A DNA stretch of 64,000 nucleotides, taken from positions 14,136,001-14,200,000 of the forward strand of contig CM060200.1 of NCBI GenBank assembly GCA_030562195.1. Direction: 5' to 3'. Position 1 is the stretch's first letter. The number at the start of each line of letters is the position of its first letter. Source of the DNA: Nipponacmea schrenckii (Eukaryota; Mollusca; Gastropoda; Lottiidae). A model generated the notes under the pieces. It saw only the letters and a program-made list of their open reading frames with translations, was not told the origin of the DNA and did not search any database. Position numbers and translations under genes: made by a program. Shown here one piece after another: positions 45,845 through 56,456 of the stretch.

Positions 45845-47524
45845 CTAATGTTTTGTACGGAGAACTCGTTCAGTTTTTCGTGACCTCTTCCGTTTTTCGG
45901 TAAGTTTCGGCAAAGGAGAAATGGATAAAATTATATCGGAAGTAGTAGGATTAGATGATGATGGTTGGTTGACTGAATTAGCAGCTTGATTGAAAGTCGA
46001 TTGAGTGGGTGCAGTTGCGGCTTGGGATGTAATTAAATTCATGCGTTGTTGTTGTTGTTGATCATTCACTTCTCGGACAGCGTTCGTGTGGGCGTCATCA
46101 GCAATATTCGTTACATCTTCACCATTGTTCTTGTCTGCAGGACTATCAGCGGGTCGCTCCTCGTTATCGGAGTTTGGTGGTTCTTGTTCATCGGTTACAT
46201 TGGCTGCTGCAAAGTCATCATCTGAAAATATATCCCTATTGCATGGCCATAATCCACAAGTTACAAACCCTCGAACGGCCTTTTCTGCGGTTGCACAATG
46301 TAAAAATCCTTTGGCAAATATCTCAGCCATTTCGTAAAAAGATATTCTTTTCCCCGGATTCGATGACATCCAATTATTAGCTTGCCTGTTGTAAGCCTCT
46401 TTGAGAGCTTTAAAAAACGTTCTATCTAAAGGCTGTAGTTTGTGGGTCGTATGGGGTGGTAAGGTGATGAGATGTATACCATTGTCCCTAGCATAAATAA
46501 TTGCCTCTAGTGTTTTATGGCTGTGATGCCCATCCATAATAATGCTCTTATTTTCTTTGGATGTTTTTGTAAAATTTACAAAGTGCTCCAACCATTTTAC
46601 GAAGAGGTGTGAGTCTGTCCACCCAGATGGACTTGCATAGCCAACAGATTGTGGTGGAGATCCTCGCATTAATATCGGAAGCATTCTTACCCTTGGGAAA
46701 ATAAACATGGGCGGCATGTGTACACCCGCCGCGCTCATGCCACAAATCACAGTCACGTTTTTTCCCCTTTCTCCACTGGTCATTTTGCTAACCTGTTGTA
46801 CTCCTTTAGTGGCTATTATTTTGCCAGGCTTCTGAACATTTGTTATACCCGTTTCGTCCATGTTCCAGATCTGAGAGGCACAAAAGGGCTCGCTTCCCAA
46901 CATTTCTTCATAGATTTTGAAGAATTCGTTAACCATTGGTCGGTTGAACCCAATAGCACGAGAGAGATTAGTGGCCTGTGGTCGTCTGATACTTAAATCC
47001 GGAAATCTAAGCAAATATCCAGAAAGCCAATCTTTTCCAGGCATCTTAATTTTTTGTTTGAAAGGATGGCTTATTCCAGATTTTTCTGCAATCTCAAACG
47101 CCAATTTTCTCACGCCAACAGTTGTCAATCCATATAAGGATTTTTCCATTTTCTGTAAATGGTCATGTAGCTCTTGTTCAACATCTTTGGCCAATGTTGG
47201 TGCATGATGACCCATGATAATTATTCCAGGATTGGCTACTTTTTTATCACGATGCCGCCGGATAACCCTTCGAGGCACACCAAACTGACGTCTTGCCCTT
47301 TTAAGAGGAATACCCGCTTCCACCCCCTTCTTGGAGAGCCTCTGATCCATAGCCCCCTCTGTTTGATACCCTCTTGTATACTCTAACCATCTAGAAGACA
47401 CAATGTATAACATTTTAAAAGACAGATTATTTAAAAAGTCATTATGGGGCAAGACGCCCACCATGGGCGTTATGCCTAACACCATATGTGGGCGTTTCAC
47501 CCCAATTAGACTATTTATGTTCAA
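45845..47524 (-). CDS. Tigger/pogo-type transposase (DDE_1)
   Basis: A 559-codon frame. A psq-type HTH lies at about residues 55-95 (GIPLKRARRQFGVPRRVIRR), followed by a second CENP-B-like binding region (150-185, KDWLSGYLLRFPDLSIRRP). The DDE_1 core has D223 (IWNMDETGITNV), D331 (IIMDGHHSHKT) and D367 (THKLQPLDRTF). The Q/S/N-rich tail is low-complexity. Residues 1-30 are a translation of the subterminal repeats, so translation more likely starts at Met38 or after splicing. The C-terminal zinc finger seen in related transposases is downstream in other frames. It would bind the element ends and cut at TA. Confidence 0.9.
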   Translation of the reverse strand: MNINSLIGVKRPHMVLGITPMVGVLPHNDFLNNLSFKMLYIVSSRWLEYTRGYQTEGAMDQRLSKKGVEAGIPLKRARRQFGVPRRVIRRHRDKKVANPGIIIMGHHAPTLAKDVEQELHDHLQKMEKSLYGLTTVGVRKLAFEIAEKSGISHPFKQKIKMPGKDWLSGYLLRFPDLSIRRPQATNLSRAIGFNRPMVNEFFKIYEEMLGSEPFCASQIWNMDETGITNVQKPGKIIATKGVQQVSKMTSGERGKNVTVICGMSAAGVHMPPMFIFPRVRMLPILMRGSPPQSVGYASPSGWTDSHLFVKWLEHFVNFTKTSKENKSIIMDGHHSHKTLEAIIYARDNGIHLITLPPHTTHKLQPLDRTFFKALKEAYNRQANNWMSSNPGKRISFYEMAEIFAKGFLHCATAEKAVRGFVTCGLWPCNRDIFSDDDFAAANVTDEQEPPNSDNEERPADSPADKNNGEDVTNIADDAHTNAVREVNDQQQQQRMNLITSQAATAPTQSTFNQAANSVNQPSSSNPTTSDIILSISPLPKLTEKRKRSRKTERVLRTKH

Positions 47525-47862
47525 CTATAGAATTTATTTGTGGTCTGAAAATTAAACAAGAGTTGCGTCCCATTTTCACAGCCTTTATTTCCATTTAGTT
47601 TATTCGGACAAAGAATAGTGCATCAGTGCATTTTTAATTTGAATGAATCAATTTTCAAAAATTGAAAATCTTATAAGAAATGTAGCCAATTTACATGAAT
47701 AATTATATCTTACTTACATTTTAACGAAATTCAAAGATTTTTCACGTCAAACATTAAAGGCTTGTTGAAGTTGGTTCGACGTTATTTTCTCCCGCTGACG
47801 ATTTTCGCATCACGTGGGTGGGCGTTTTACCTCAGGGGTGCGTTTTGCCCCACCCTACCCTA

Positions 47863-49750
47863 TGTTCCGTGTTACTCCCCAAAGTGTCCAACCAATCGCA
47901 GTTCGTGAGGCATGAGGGCTGCCACGTGGTCCAGTGATAATTTGTAAAGGTGAATAGGCATCTGGTACGTTGTTCCCAATCAGAAGTCCTATCGCACAGT
48001 TTGGATTCGTAATTGGTAAATTTCTAAGGTGATGCCAATTTTTTACGTCATTCAAAGTTGGGATCTGGTTTACGTTGACAGGCATCTTATCCTTTGAGTA
48101 AATGATTGGTAAGCGTATTTTATCAGTCATATCAAAATTCATCACCTCTAGGTCTTTTATAATATCTGAATTCAAGGAAACTGTCTGCGCCATTGTATCT
48201 AGTTTTATTTTGGTTGGTATCCCATGTAATCCTAATGAACGCATCAATGATTTGCTGATAAATGACACGTTGCTACCTGGATCTAGGAAGGCGTATGTGT
48301 CGACGATGTTGAATCCATTTCTAGTCTTAATCTTGACTGGAGTAATTACAAATGTACATGCGTTGTCTTCACAGCTCCCTTGAGCTTACCAGGCTCCTGC
48401 AAAAGTCTTAAGTGAAGACTTTTCTTCTTGTGATTTTTCAGGCATTGGTTCTGAAGATTCTTTTCTTGGTTTGTAATGCAGAATGGTAGGATGCTTTCCG
48501 TTACATGTCTCACATGATAGTCGATTTTTGCATTTAGGTCTGATGTGTCCTTTCTGAAGGCAGCCATAGCGTAATCCGTTCGAAGTTTATCTGTCGGCCT
48601 TTTCTCTTGGTCTCTTGAACAATGGTCCGCCATCTTTCTTGTAATCCATAAGGCAACTTTTGTATTATTTTCTTTAGATTGTCAGGATATTCCAATGTCC
48701 TAATAGCTTCAATTCCATTTATAGCGTGATTAGTCTCTGCGAGAAATATTCCATATTCTGATTGATTGTGGGCCAACTGAGGACTTTCTTGGTGTATGCT
48801 GACGATATTATTGACTGATCACCATATCGTTCTTCAAGCTCTTTCAATGCAGCGGGGTAGCCAATTTCAGCAGATAAGAAGCTGTATTTTATTAGGCTGT
48901 CCGTACGTAAACTGTTCGAGGTAGGCTATTCTTTCGTCATCGTTATTGGTGTAAATAGCTATTCTAGATTGGAATTGACGAATGAATTTCTTGTAGTCTA
49001 AAGGATCTCCACCAAATTTCTTTATTTCAAGTGTTGGTCTTCTTAAATCGGCTAATTCAGATCTCAAATTTAATTCATCTTTTCTAAATTTAAGCTTTAA
49101 TTTCTCCATTTCTAAATTCTGTTTCTCTATCAAGACTGCCTTTCTTTGGTCATGTTCCAGTTTTCTGCTTGATAGTTTGCTTCTTTTGGACCCTTTGCTA
49201 TCGCCGGAGTAGGCTACTGTGATGAGCTGTCATTCGGTTGAATGTAATCTTCTTCTTCATCTACTATACTTTCACCATGTGCTGAATTCTGTCTTCGTAT
49301 GTGTATTGGTAATCGATTTAATACAATACCGTCCTCCGTGGGAGGGTGACATTTAAGCCAATCTTCAATTTTCTTCTTGAATACGAGAATCTCGTCTTCC
49401 CTTATACGATAACCTTTTTCGATGTATTCTTCAAATTCTTGTTCGTTAAGGTATCCGCAGTAGTTGTCATGCGCAACTTGAAATTCTTCTAAAAGTTCCA
49501 TCCACGCAGCATGATGATCTATAATTTCAGCTCTATTGCTTGAATCCAATTTATGTTGCATAACTCTCATTTTAGACTTCAATCTGTTAAAAGCTACATC
49601 TCGACTTAGTCCTTGTTTACTCTGCTTAGCGAGTCTAGCTTTCTCTGTTATCTTTCTTGTTCTTTTACCTTTTTCTTTTTCAATTTCTTGGTTATCATGG
49701 TCGATTATTTTAGCCTTTGGATCTTCAATATTACTCCCAACTTCACTCAT
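47863..49750 (-). pseudogene. BEL-1 gag and protease, broken
   Basis: The frame from the ATG at 49750 (MSEVGSNIEDPKAKIID) gives a charged gag N-terminus to 49214. Positions 48867-49133 give the gag core (KKFGGDPLDYKKFIRQFQSR). Positions 48534-48776 continue it. Zinc-knuckle cysteines lie near 48500 in another frame. The protease is at about 47863-48320, with AFLDPGSNVSFISKS (DPGS in place of DTGS) and NCAIGLLIGNN. At least four frameshifts occur. The gag ATG is only about 15 bp from the LTR, so the primer-binding site and leader have been lost. Confidence 0.85.
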
Positions 49751-49763
49751 TTTGTCTGTTAAG

Positions 49764-50254
49764 GTATTGTCTACTCAGGGTTTTAACCATTCTTTCAAAA
49801 TAAAACATCAGTCTTCAAAATATATTTTTTAATTCTAGGCTGAATATGAATGATTGTCGTAACCAATCGTAGAATATTCTTTTAAAACGATTAACTGGAA
49901 ATATATAAAAACACACACAAAAATATTAATCTCAATCTCCCGCAAGAGATTGCGGCTCATGTGAGGAAAGGCATCAAATTCATAATAAAAACAATGTAAA
50001 AATTATGGAAAGAGAGCGGTACTGCAATATCTACAAATTATTAAATAAAATCACAATAAATTTAAGTTCTATACGGTACCGAATTGTTTCTAGCCGCAGT
50101 CTCACAAATGTTTAGGTTTCGTACGTGTATCCGAAGGCTTCCATGATTCCTTTTTTGATTCCCGTTGACGTTATAACGTTCTGGTTTCCTTGGAGTTCCT
50201 ATGACGTACTTTTTCTTCGCGACGTAGTCGGGCTTTTCCGTATCGTAATAAACA
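49764..50254 (-). repeat. BEL-1 5' LTR, inner end deleted
   Basis: It matches 26709-27203 of the other LTR. On the minus strand it begins TGTTTATTACG beside the ctttg duplication. About 42 bp at its inner end, present in the 3' LTR (26667-26708), are missing together with the expected leader. Confidence 0.8.
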
Positions 50255-50690
50255 CTTTGTATTAATGTTAACGTTGAATGGACACATGTGGGGAAGGCGA
50301 TCCGATTCATTAAGTAGGTCAACATGGAATTCGTTAACAAGGGGAAATAACCTTTGCCATATAGTCCACCACTCTGACCATTGTTTGCAAAGCATGTAAT
50401 ATTTCCTTATCTCTACAGGAGCCTCCATTTAGATATGAATATTAAATGACTTGCACAATGTGTGAACTTTTACTTGGGCAATCGAATCGCCTTGGGATTT
50501 CTGCTATCTCTCCTTGCTCTCCTAAATAGGCGAGCGCTGGGTAGCCCCCTCGTAGGAGGCAAACAAGAATGTTGGCCGTAACCAGGAAACTTTAGATGCA
50601 AGAAAAAAATAACATCAGAATTTCAAAATTTCCTAGTAGATATATTACGATTTAACCAAATAGCACCTGTAGTGTCTTTGATTCTTATTT
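50255..50690. repeat. Second copy of the ~0.5-kb repeat, right part
   Basis: It continues from ctttgtattaatgtta to gtctttgattcttattt and matches 24596-24780 followed by 26366-26590 without the LINE. It contains aggcgatccgattcatta, gcgagcgctgggtagcc and ttggccgtaaccaggaaact. Confidence 0.85.
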
Positions 50691-52739
50691 CGAGTAGGCC
50701 TTGCGGTAGGCGAGAAGACCTAGCTAGATCTAGCCAAGTTTATACAATTTACGTATGAAAAGTGATTGAACGTCGCCTATCTCTTACCAGTCTGTTGGTG
50801 CAGTCGTATGCAGAACACAATAGTACTAGCCATACTAAATATGAGATGTTAACGTCGTTTTCCTTTGGGTTGACCGAGATGGCGGACGACAGGGTGAAGT
50901 GGGGTCAGGTCAATGACGTCATGCCATCTCCAGTCAATCTTAAATTCTTGGACCCTGACATGCACACTTATTTACATAATTATTAAGGTCTCGCATCCTT
51001 AGCTCCTGCAGGGATGATCAAACAGTTCTCATATTTAAATTTGTCTAACCTAACTCTTTCATCCTTTGTGATCTTTATATTTATTTTTTTAGTTTATTAT
51101 CTCCCTTGAAAAATATATTTATTTGCTCATCTAAATGGATGTGTCTTATTTTGTGAGATAAGTGCTGCTGTGCTTCCTGGAAAAGGAACCTTTCTCGTCT
51201 AATTATGGTTTAGTTCGCTTGATAAAAGGGATTAGGCCTAGTTCCGTAACGTGTAACAATTTGTAATCTTATATTTCGACTATTTACCTACCATCCTACC
51301 GTTTGCACATGATCGCGTCATTTGAAGCTACCGTGTTGCCATGACAGGAATCACTCTCGCGGAATCTCCCGGTAGCGGGATTAAAAATAGCTGCGCCCAT
51401 CAAAAGCAAAAATTTGATATTCTTCCGAAATTATTTGAGACATCCCTGATATCGTACAGTTATATAAATGTTGGTTGTGAACCATGGACCGTTCTCGTAA
51501 CCGATACGCTACGCGACTGGAACGATCGTTCGCGTGTTAATTCATGTCCTGCTTACCAGTTTATATAATCGAATATGCCTAAGCTGGGAGACCAGATCGC
51601 TAATAACCAATACTCACTCAAAATAAAATTAACTGATGAAAACAACAATTTTAAAGGAAATACAGCATCAACATAGTAACCTAGCCCAACAGTATAAACC
51701 CGGAATGGGGTTTTTTTTCCAATATTTTAAGTTTCTAAAATAATAAAAAGAAAAACCAATGATTTGCCAAAGATTGTGGTTGCCTTTATAAAAAAACCTG
51801 TTGTTGAATTTTTTTTTTAAATACCCCAAAGGAATTTCGGAAGTTAGTAGACTCTCTTATTCAATATAAAAATACATGATTCACAAGGACATGGTTATGT
51901 CTAACAATCAGCCCATGGGGAAAGACAAAGAAATACATAAATATTTCAATTTAAAAGTACATGTATCAAAAATGATGTTCTGATTAACATATGCACCAGT
52001 GATATAAATCTTAGCATCTGCTTGACACACCTTCTTGTCTACTATAAAAAATGGTATAATAACGTTTTCATTGATTCGGGCAGTGCGGTCTAAAGTAAGT
52101 TGCAAGAAGTGTCATTTCTTGGCAATGGAAGCGAAGTTTTTAGGAAACATAGTAAATGGGATAAGATTTAGGATTAGAACACCGAAACGGGAAGAAATTT
52201 AAGAAAATATATGAAGATGAGTTGACGAAACTTACCATTTGTAGAAGTACCGGTAGAGGTAGAATGATATGAGGTATCGGGAAAAAGCTGGAGTTGGTTC
52301 ACACTTGCACTGAGAGAAGTAGAAGTTAAATATAATCAAATGTATAATGTGGTCCATCTCTAAGTAGAACAAGCAAATTGTACCAAAATAATGGGTCAAC
52401 AAAATAATCATTTTAGCGTATGTAGTATCAAACAAATTGAAAGAAAACACGTTTGCAATAGGAAACATTAGTTTGACCATTAATTTCATTACCAAATGAA
52501 ATATTAACATTACCATTATCTGAATTATAAATTATGTGATGTTTTGAAATGATACCCGAGAATGCATTCGGCCTGCAATAAAACAAAGTTTAAGTAGTCA
52601 AATTTTAGAAAATTTTCTTGTCATTTCTGTTTCATTGATACAGGAGTGCATACCTGTCACTCTCATTTTACTGTGTCCACTCTCAAGAAAATTTTGATGA
52701 ACTGATCGAATATTTTTATAATTGTTCAAAAATGTAAAA
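50691..52739. other. Intergenic, no gene recognised
   Basis: ORFs of 65-94 codons on either strand show no domain. Codon content is no different from the surrounding DNA. Confidence 0.4.
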
Positions 52740-53090
52740 GAGCAGTACTCATTATACTATTGCGGTTTTTATCAGTATAAGAATAATGGTTTCATATCCT
52801 TCGTTATCTTTCTCAGTCAACCATTTATTAATGCATTATGCTATATCATTAGCACCTCGTTTTGCTTCAGACTCATTGTAGCAATGACCTTGCATAGTTT
52901 GCAGTTCTTAATTTGTAAACATTTAATTTTCGCAGGTAGTAGGCTGCTCCGATATTAATCTTAGGGGTGGTCATGACATGTTGAAGGTCAAAACCAGCAG
53001 TTAAGAGTACCAAATTGTTGACACTTCTCTACATATTTTGCAGCTTTGGCTTGTCGACATCTTCTGAGATGTCTTCCATTTTTCTGTTCA
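52740..53090 (-). pseudogene. Relic of a DUF7869-like transposon protein
   Basis: On the minus strand, FDLQHVMTTPKINIGAAYYL and RKLNVYK (about 52910-52990) are followed, after a frame change, by GHCYNESEAKRGANDIA, a stop, and CINKWLTEKDNEGYETIILI (52775-52885). The order 'DLQ..P....YY.RKL..YN', 'AKRGA.EI..C' and 'I..' is that of a transposase-like domain common in invertebrate genomes (DUF7869-type). It is only a fragment, with stops; assignment from memory of the family. Confidence 0.45.
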
Positions 53091-55032
53091 TCTCAACTAT
53101 AAGAGTATTGGCTCTTTGTGTAGATTGTATCTAGAACAAATATCTTAAAGGTCTTTGCTCGGGATATGAAAACCTAGATTAAATTCAGAGTAAAAAATCA
53201 TTCTGTAAAAGACTCGCTAACCGAATCTATAGCATGCTTTGCACATTCTTCGGCGAATAATACATTGAATTTATATTGAGCTGATATTATATCAAGATAT
53301 TGTTGTTTTGTGGTTGTCCTACAATAGTGGCTCTCAATCTTGGGAAATCTGCTTAACGTGGCGGCTGTGCTGTTGCGTTTGTGGCAAACACAGCTTTTGA
53401 ATGGTTAAAGTTGTGGCCTATAATGGTGTCTGAAACATCAAGAGTGCCAACATGTGTGCTTCTTCCACTGACTGTACTCAGCTTACCAACTGGTTTAACC
53501 TTTAAATGTTATAAAATCCCTTCTCTTTTATTGACTTTTCGCCCAAAAAAAACTCGAAAACAAGTCAACTCTCTCAGCATCACCGAACTCCTCGTAACAT
53601 TTTAGTTAACAACTTGTCTTACATGGTGATCCCATTTTTCGACCTCTACTTAGTTCTCCATAACGTTATCGTTTCCCAGAAATGAATTCTCAGTATCACT
53701 GTAAGCAAAGATTTGTGTAGAATGATCAGAGTCTGGAAGAAATGGAATTTAGCAATCTGTACATTCTAAGGTGGAAGAATATAACCTGACTAGTGGGTCT
53801 ATGCTCACTGGCAGCTTTTTGGATAGCTTCATGGATACTGATGGCAAGAAAGTATACCAGGCAAAGGCGTTGATTTTTAATGTATAATCTCCATAAATAA
53901 TAAACTTACCATATACTGCTGATAAAATATCAGAAATAGAGAACTTTGCAGCCAACCTCTGTGGACGTCTATTTGGTGCCATTTTATCTTTTTCCATGAC
54001 AAATCAAAATGACACCATTGGTAATTGGTAATGATGTCATAGACAGGTGATACCATAGACTGATGATGGCATTGGCACTAAAACACCTTTTCAATTTTGT
54101 TCCAAAACCAAAGAAACAAGATTTTTTGGTCCAAAAATATTTAAAAAAAAGATACAACATTTTTGTAAACTGTTTATTTTCTAGATAATGAATTAAAATA
54201 TTAAAACAGTTCGTTACCAATATGTTTCATCACCAAAAATTGTAAAAAGTCAATTTTCACCACTTACAATACTTTTGCTCTCACCCAGGGATATGATCGA
54301 CTTTATCTACCCCCCCCCCCCCAATCACGTAACACTTGATAACAACTCATAAAGGGATTCACATTTGATAATATCGAACTTATACACACATTTATCTTTT
54401 CGTATTTCACTTATTTCTCTGGAAACTTCCTCACCTTAAGCATCACTTGTAAGAAATGGCTCACAATGCGTTACTTTATTACTTCAGTTATAAATGAAAC
54501 GGTTCACCGAAGTCGTCACTCTCACTAATCCCAACCTATTTAAAAACATGTTGTGCAATGGGGATGGTTTTGACTAAGTTTTGTTAACTTGTACCAAATT
54601 CATTTGAATATTTCAATACATTATGTTTAAAACAAACAAAATCATGTTTTGATATTTACCTTAGTTCTCATTGACTGTTAGAAAGGTGGTAACTGCTTCG
54701 TAACACCAGAAGCAAGGGCCTCATCGGGAGTAAGATCATTAAGTCTATAGGAAGTTTCTGATCCCAGTCCACTCCCAAGTGCCAAGAAGATCGTATTCCA
54801 ATCTTTGCCCGTATATTACAGGGTGTTTGATGCAGGACTTATTAGGACAGTTTTGGCGCAGATATTTACCGGAGTTCTTGCCATCTCTGGACGATCGTTC
54901 CAAATCGAATTGTCCTTCTATAAACTTAGAGATTGCTGTATGGTCATGGTTAAAAGACCGATTCACAGACTTTGGCCGTTGGATGCCTAGTATGTAGAAT
55001 GATTTTTTTTGTTTGCACATCTGGATGCTTTT
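53091..55032. other. Intergenic, no gene recognised
   Basis: A poly-C run lies at 54310-54322. Minus-strand ORFs at 53749-53997 and 53984-54220 have no recognised motif. They might be further remains of the relic at 52740, but I cannot show it. Confidence 0.35.
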
Positions 55033-56456
55033 TATACGCCCACATGAAAATGTGGACGTATATTGCCATCACCCCTGTCCGTCTGTCGGGCCGACCGTCC
55101 GTCCGTCCGTCAACAATTACTTGTGTACGCGATACAGGCCAGAGTTTTTATCCGATTTGAATGAAACTTGGTATGTGCATTTATCTTGTTAATATCTCGG
55201 ACAAGTTCGAAAATGGCGCGATTCCAGATGTCGGTTTATGAGTTATTGCACTTGAATAAATGAAGAAACGTTAAAATTTACTTGTGTACGCAATAGAAGC
55301 TGTAGTTTTTATTCGATTTGAATGAAACTTGGTATGTGTATTCATCTTGATAATATCTCAGACAAGTTCGAAAATGGCACGATTCCAGATGTCAGTTTAT
55401 GAGTTATGGCCCTTGATTAAATGAAAATACGTTAAAATTTACTTGTGTACGCAATAGAAGCTGTAGTATTCATACGATTTGAATGAAACTTGGTATGTGT
55501 ATTCATCTTGGTAATATCTCGGACAAGTTCGAAAATGGCACGATTCCAGATGTCAGTTTATGAGTTATGGCCCTTGATTAAATGAAAATACGTTAAAATT
55601 TACTTGTGTACGCAATAGAAGCTGTAGTATTCATACGATTTGAATGAAACTTGGTATGTGTATTCATCTTGTTAATATCTCGGACATGTTCCAAATAGCA
55701 CGATTCCAGATGTCGGTTTATGAGTAATGGCCCTTGATTTAATGAAAAAACATTAATGTACACAATAGAAGCTATAGTTTGCATCCGATTTTAATGAAAC
55801 TTGGAATGTGTATTTATCTTGATAATATCTCAGACAAGTTCGAAGTCCGATTTGAATGAAACTTGGTATGTGCATTTATCTTGTTAATAACTCGGACAAG
55901 TTCGAAAATGGCGCGATTCCAGATGTCGGTTTATGAGTTATTGCACTTGATTAAATGAAAAAACGTTAAAATGTACTTGTGTATGCAATAGAAGCTATAG
56001 TTTTCATCCGATATGAATGAAACTTGGTATGTGTATTCATCTTGATAATATCTCGCAAGATGTCTGTTTATGAGTTATGGCCCTTGATTAAATGAATAAA
56101 CGTTAAAATTTACTTGTGTACGCAATAGAAGCTGTAGTTTTTATCCGATTTGAATGAAACTTGGTATGTGTATTCATCTTGATAATATCTCGCCAGATGT
56201 CTGTTTATGAGTTATTGTCCTTGATTAAATGAGAAAATGTTAAAATTTACTACTTTTGTACGCAATAGAGGCTGTAGTTTTTATCCGATTTGAATGAAAC
56301 TTGGTATGTATATTCATCTTTATAACATCTCGGACAAGTTAAAAAATGGTGCGATTCCAGATGTCGGTTTATGAGTTATTGCCCTTGATTAAATGAAAAA
56401 ACATGGATATTCTGTTTGCCGAAGAGGGCGTATGTTACCTTGCCTGGCAAGCTATC
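55033..56456 (-). mobile_element. Complete 1.4-kb pearl-like element with 161-bp core units
   Basis: It starts tatacgcccacatgaaaatg, passes a short ccgt tract (55093-55110) and ends gggcgtatgttaccttgcct, ggcaagctatc. The phrase acttgtgtacgc recurs at 55120, 55281, 55442 and 55603, an exact 161-bp period, continuing more irregularly to 56400. Units share tgaatgaaacttgg and gagttat.gcccttga with the cores at 14.3-18.5 kb, but the rest differs. Small ORFs here are repeat translations. Confidence 0.85.

Larger units (their letters stand above)
45210..47860 (-). mobile_element. pogo/Tigger-like DNA transposon in BEL-1
   Basis: Perfect inverted ends start GGGTAGGGTGGGGCAAAACG and continue to CACCCC on both sides. 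They are flanked by TA (45208-45209 and 47861-47862), the target duplication of Tc1/mariner/pogo elements. Both subterminal regions are filled with tgggcgt(t/c)ttgcc/ggcaaaacgccca repeats. One transposase gene is on the minus strand. It is 2,651 bp and splits BEL-1 between protease and RT. Confidence 0.92.
26667..50254 (-). mobile_element. BEL-1: outer BEL/Pao retrotransposon holding four nested insertions
   Basis: LTRs lie at 26667-27205 and 49764-50254, with ctttg duplicated outside at 26662-26666 and 50255-50259. Read on the minus strand, the order is gag, protease, RT, RNase H, integrase, LTR, which is typical of BEL/Pao; a 5-bp duplication also fits. The coding region is cut by a Tigger-like element (45210-47860), a Penelope-like element (42570-44561) and BEL-2 (29766-42062, itself carrying a Harbinger element). 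Without these the element would be near 7 kb. LTRs differ at roughly 3% of positions by eye. It has many frameshifts and is dead. Confidence 0.88.

Noticed and set aside
50762..50986. 74-codon plus-strand ORF containing MADDRVKWGQVNDVMPSP
   Set aside because: No domain, no splice support, and it follows directly after repeat DNA; not enough evidence for a gene.
53749..54220. Two overlapping minus-strand ORFs of about 80 codons
   Set aside because: They are composed of AT-rich codons with no recognised motif; a link to the relic at 52740 could not be shown.
55120..56400. Regularly spaced repeats that might suggest a CRISPR-like array
   Set aside because: The whole 161-bp unit is repeated with no unique spacers, in a eukaryotic genome, and is bounded by pearl-like ends.
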